NCBI GenBank assembly: GCA_963669155.1
Contig: OZ022584.1
Span: forward strand, 7,027,362 to 7,091,361
DNA: 64,000 nucleotides
Direction of reading: 5' to 3'
Source of the DNA: Arbacia lixula
Lineage: Eukaryota > Echinodermata > Echinoidea > Arbacioida > Arbaciidae
Numbering within the stretch: the first letter of the stretch is position 1; each line of letters starts with the position of its first letter. The notes below the pieces were generated by a model, which worked only from the letters and a program-made list of their open reading frames with translations, searched no databases and was not told the origin of the DNA. The position numbers were made by a program, and so were the translations under genes. Shown here in pieces: positions 60,261 to 64,000 of this stretch.

Positions 60261-60370
60261 TACATTTGCAGTTCGCACTCCCACGGTGTTCCCGGCATCC
60301 GATGTGTACGTGGAAGTCAGCTTGAAGTTCCCTGTCAGGTCAAGTGGGGTTACACTGTCCATGCGATCAC
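60261..60370. other. Exon-like block of unresolved strand
   Basis: This GC-richer block stands out from AT-rich flanks. On the plus strand it has a good acceptor (ATTTTTCCTCGCAG) and a donor (GTCAG/GTCAAG) around a 76-nt exon, with VRTPTVFPASDVYVEVSLKF in one frame. On the minus strand an acceptor (TTTTTGTGACAG) precedes LDLTGNFKLTSTYTSDAGNT. Neither is recognised, and the strand cannot be decided from sequence alone. Confidence 0.3.
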
Positions 60371-61508
60371 CTGTCACAAAAACACATAATGAGATTGACA
60401 GTGATATTTTGTCTAAGGAAAATGAACATACCTTTTACTTTAGTTAGTGAAACTGACTGAGCTGAAAATGGTATTTTCTCCCTTTTCCCGATTATGATAT
60501 CATTATTTGACACGAGCATTTTCTAGTTAATGTTCAAACTGGTTGCCTAGCTCATACAGTCTCGACCTACTGGCTGTTTCAGAAAAGTAAGAAAGGGTCG
60601 TCCATAATAGGCGAGTAACTGTAATCACAGTTCCGTAATTTCAGGCGATTTTATATTTCACTAACAGTGACATTGAAACTTAAAAAATTAGTGGGCTCAG
60701 TGGCGGTTTTGACATACTATTGCATTAGCAGCCCTACCTCCTAGGTAATGGTGTCTGTGAATGCACACGGGAATAGGGCATCAGGGGTTTTTCCAAAACT
60801 TGAGGCACACTTTTACCTCCCATATATTTCTTCTTTCAGGATCTCAAATTAAAACGCTACATTCTTGTCCCCTGTTCAGCTGGATTAGCTAGAGCACCTG
60901 TTTGCTACACAACATGGCATTTCCCCTAGTTTTTCCGAGGTTGACGTAGTGAAAATCAATCTCACATACACAGATCTGTGTGGCGTTGTTATTGTCGGTT
61001 TTCTAAGGTTGCACAGTGACGCCTTGGATCACGTGATAAAAAAATATCGAATCGAGTTGGCCAAACTCATTGCCGGTACGTGGCTGTACGAGGAGAACTA
61101 CTTTCACGCTTGCGCGTTCGTTCGTGCGCGCCAGCGCCACACCCTTGCGTGAGTGTACCTGTTTGTGCGGTCTCGCGTTCGTAAAATGAGATTATTGTCG
61201 CATATAAGGCAATACCTTTGCTGTCATCATCTATGATAGCTGAATATAACAATGGTGATGAAGCATTCAATCATTTGTAAGTGAGAGATGGAAAACCAAG
61301 TTGGACAAGGTTAAAAGTTTACCTCGCTCTTGTCCAGCATTCAAATAGATTCTTTGCCATACATCGAGTTTCTTCCTCCTATCATTATTACCATTTCTGA
61401 CTGAAGAATCAGCGGATAAACCACAGTCCTTGCCCCTCACATCATCTTTGATGCTTTGCTTTATCCATACTCTTCGCAATTTCCACTGTGAAACCTGAGG
61501 AACTGGAA

Positions 61509-61566
61509 ATGGGGGCAGGAATAGTGGTAGGTGTGTGTTGCATCATCATCGTCTGCTTGTCAGGAG
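61509..61566 (+). CDS. Candidate first coding exon with signal peptide
   Basis: ATG at 61509 opens MGAGIVVGVCCIIIVCLSGG, a short N-terminus with a strongly hydrophobic core and small residues at the end, as in a secretory signal peptide. The frame meets a consensus donor GGAG/GTAAGT at 61567 in phase 1. A CpG-rich stretch at about 61025-61190 lies 320 bp upstream and could be the promoter region. Downstream exons would lie right of the window, since none is recognised before 64000. Function unknown. Confidence 0.4.
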
Positions 61567-62261
61567 GTAAGTTTGAACGATGGGGGATGACATCCGGGGA
61601 TGTCATCACCCAGATGGTGGTGGTAAAGCGTAGATACTAGGTTATCGTTTGAAATATATGATGATGACGATGTTATCAGCTCAGCACAAAATAATTCAAT
61701 GACACAACAATACCATACAAACAGTTGTAACAGTGTAAATAAATGTAAGTTAAGTATACCCATCCAGTTGCAGGTGTTGTATAGAAAACCAACAAACATA
61801 AAGAATACAACTATTTTGAATGGTCACAAGCAAATGTCGAGGCATTCTGGGGTGATTCTTAATTTGAAAGTAAGATCACAAAAGCAAAAGCAAACAGTGT
61901 GAATGAGAACCTTTTCGCAAACATTTCATCATCACGAATTTGGCCCCAAATACATAATTTAATCTAGCTAGAAATCCATTGAACCGATTTTCAATCCAAG
62001 ACGATAAAGGATTGAATTACCAATATGGAGTAAACTTTATAAGCTTGCGGTTGTTAGAAACGTCAAAACTCACGCAACTTGACCGAATGGTTGTCTTGTC
62101 AGGGTTTAGTTTATTTAGGTCATTCATCAAAGCCATTGTTCATAGCGAATAGGTCGATCGGTAAATATCAAACGGACTTTGTATAAAACATAAAAATATT
62201 ACGCGTGACCTCTTCTGCGTAAAGTTTGCCCAGTCTTATCGTGTGGACGATTTAGGCTAAT

Positions 62262-63608
62262 ACCGAGGGAGCAAGACAGGTTTACATGACATGGGCTGTT
62301 GTAAAAGGATGTTTGGTATCAATGTGTTCGGAAGACCAGTCTGCACATTTTCTATGTGGACTACATTTGCGATATGCTGCTGGAAAGAAATGGCAGCCAT
62401 TTTTCAAAATGGCCGCCGTGGGAATGTAGTATTGACCACTATTCAAGATAACATATGAATGTAACATTTTCCCACATAATATGGGGTACCATATTAAGGT
62501 AAATTTCCTACAAGATGGTACCACATTTGTACCATGATTTTTGTAACAGTTCGGGGCAAAGAATGTAAATTTTTACAATATTTTCCAAAGATTTTAATTT
62601 CAGGGTAATACACATTCCTTCATATTTCCGATTATTTATTCATGAACGAGATGAACCATGTCAGAAAACTGTCCAAGCATCTGTCCTATACGATGTGCAA
62701 AAATCAATTACATTGCTTATCTTAATATGAAGTTATAGTAATCTAAAGTTTATACCTTGATGTTAGACAAAGCAGATTTTTGTACATTTCTGTTCCTCTG
62801 CCATATGTTTAACACGCAAAACCGTTATCATGATGATGAAGACAAGAAACAAATTGTAATATGGGAGAAAATGTAGACACAAGAGGCTCATAATGGACAC
62901 AAGGAACAGACATACTCAATATACGGTTTTGCGTGTTAAACTTATGGTACAGGAACAGAAATGTACAAAAAACGGCTTTGTCTATCATCAAGGTATAGAC
63001 TTTAGATTACTATAACTTCATATCAAGATGAGCATTGTACTTGATTTTGCACATCGTACAGGACAGATATTCAGACAGTTTTCTGTCAAGTTTCCTTTCG
63101 TTAATGAATAAATTATCGGAAATATGAAGGAATGTGTATTACCCTGAAATTAAAATCTTTTAAAATCTTTGGAAAAATCTTTGGAAAAATCTTTGGAAAA
63201 TTCATATTCTTTGCCCCGAATTGTTACGGAAATCTCCACAAAGTCTAAAAAATTTGGTACCATCTTGTAGGGAATTTTATCGACTTCAATATGATACCTC
63301 ATATGATGTGGGAAAATGTTCTATTTAAATGTTATCTGAAATAGTGGTAAATACTACATTTCCACAGCAGCCATTTTGAAAAATGGCTGCCATTTCTTTC
63401 CAGCAGCATATCGCAAAGGTAGTCCACATAGAAAATATGCGGACTGGTCTCCCGAACACATTGATACCAAACAACATTTTACAACAGCCCATGCACGAGC
63501 CCCCCCCCCCCCCCCCAAAAAAAAAAAAAAAAAATAAAAAAATAAATAAATAAATAAATAAAAATGAATAAATAAATAAATAAATAAATCGGGTTTTGCT
63601 CCCTAGGT
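62262..63608. mobile_element. 1.35-kb near-perfect hairpin element
   Basis: ACCGAGGGAGCAAGAC (62262) and GTTTTGCTCCCTAGGT (to about 63608) are the outer ends. Pairing continues through CATGGGCTGTTGT, TGGCAGCCATTTTTCAAAAT and TTAACACGCAAAACCGT to a loop of about 98 bp at 62824-62921. The arms are about 560 bp and over 85% alike. A C run, A run and AAAT microsatellite (63500-63590) interrupts the right arm. No transposase. Confidence 0.88.
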
Positions 63609-63882
63609 ATAACTTGATCACAGAAGTTTTACCACAAGTTAGCTAGTCCCATTCCTAACAAACACAGTTTGCATATTGGGTTCGGAATAATTTGAACATT
63701 AATTGAGGAGCATCAATCCGAAGGCTCGTTATTCCAAAGGTTCGTTAAATCCGAAAAATGAAATAGGGTTCATTCATCTGGAAATAGAATAAGCTTCTTT
63801 AAGTAAATACTACGGTGCGGCCTATAGTAATCATTTTGGGATTCACGAACTTGATTCAATTTTCTGATTGACAAGTCCTGTC

Positions 63883-64000
63883 TAAACACAACAACAACAA
63901 AAAAAAATCCCCCCTTAAACAGGTTTATGCAAAATAATTTAACAGGCATATTCTTACATTCATTGACTTAGTTCTGTGTGAAAATGTGATTGATCCGTCA
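63883..64000. mobile_element. Left end of a TAAACACAA foldback, cut by the window edge
   Basis: TAAACACAACAACAACAA, a C run, ATGCAAAATAATTTAACAGG and TGTGTGAAAATGTGATTGAT match the left arm of the element at 2218-2953 in the same order. The rest lies beyond position 64000. Confidence 0.75.

Overview
This is a 64 kb piece of an animal genome: AT-rich, intron-rich and packed with inverted-repeat DNA elements, microsatellites and minisatellites. No bacterial-type gene layout is present. The two recognisable genes are interrupted by introns of up to about 6.8 kb with canonical splice sites. Together with the density of short foldback elements (MITEs), the Transib-like element and the long GA tracts, this fits a marine invertebrate, probably a deuterostome such as an echinoderm. 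That assignment is an inference and the species is not identified.

Layout. (1) About 1-22.3 kb, plus strand: the 3' two thirds of a Ser/Thr kinase gene of the STK32 (YANK) family. Seven exons run from the DFN (DFG-equivalent) motif to the stop codon at 21312, and the 5' exons lie left of the window. The seven exons join in one open frame of 257 codons plus stop. The introns hold at least ten foldback elements, a 157-bp satellite inside a DNA element, and a decayed duplicate of one kinase exon. (2) About 22.3-29.8 kb: tail-to-tail intergenic region with a CA microsatellite, one TTAA-flanked MITE and tRNA-like sequence. (3) 29.9-44.2 kb, minus strand: a complete seven-exon flavin-containing monooxygenase (FMO) gene. 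All splice phases agree and the predicted protein is 544 residues with the FAD motif, the FMO signature, the NADPH motif, FATGF and a C-terminal membrane anchor. Its introns carry a 163-nt GA/CT tract 59 nt from a splice acceptor, an FMO-like decayed exon, and a nest of transposons at 39.56-43.74 kb. (4) 44.3-60 kb: gene-poor nested repeats, namely a 4.1-kb modular foldback, a 2.3-kb head-to-head pair containing LINE reverse-transcriptase remnants, a 5.4-kb foldback with two further elements nested inside it, and a LINE endonuclease remnant. (5) 60-64 kb: a possible signal-peptide first exon at 61509, a 1.35-kb near-perfect hairpin element, and the start of another foldback at the right edge.

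The most notable item is the element at 41818-43687. Both ends begin CACAGTG, identical to the V(D)J recombination-signal heptamer. It is flanked by a 5-bp CGACG duplication that fits the Transib target consensus CGNCG, and both ends carry an A-rich nonamer-like block exactly 23 bp after the heptamer. It has no recognisable transposase, so it would be a non-autonomous Transib/RAG-related element. It sits inside a satellite-bearing element that also hosts a broken mariner.

The kinase and the FMO have no evident functional link; they are convergent neighbours. Exon edges were set from GT/AG sites and frame continuity, without transcripts.
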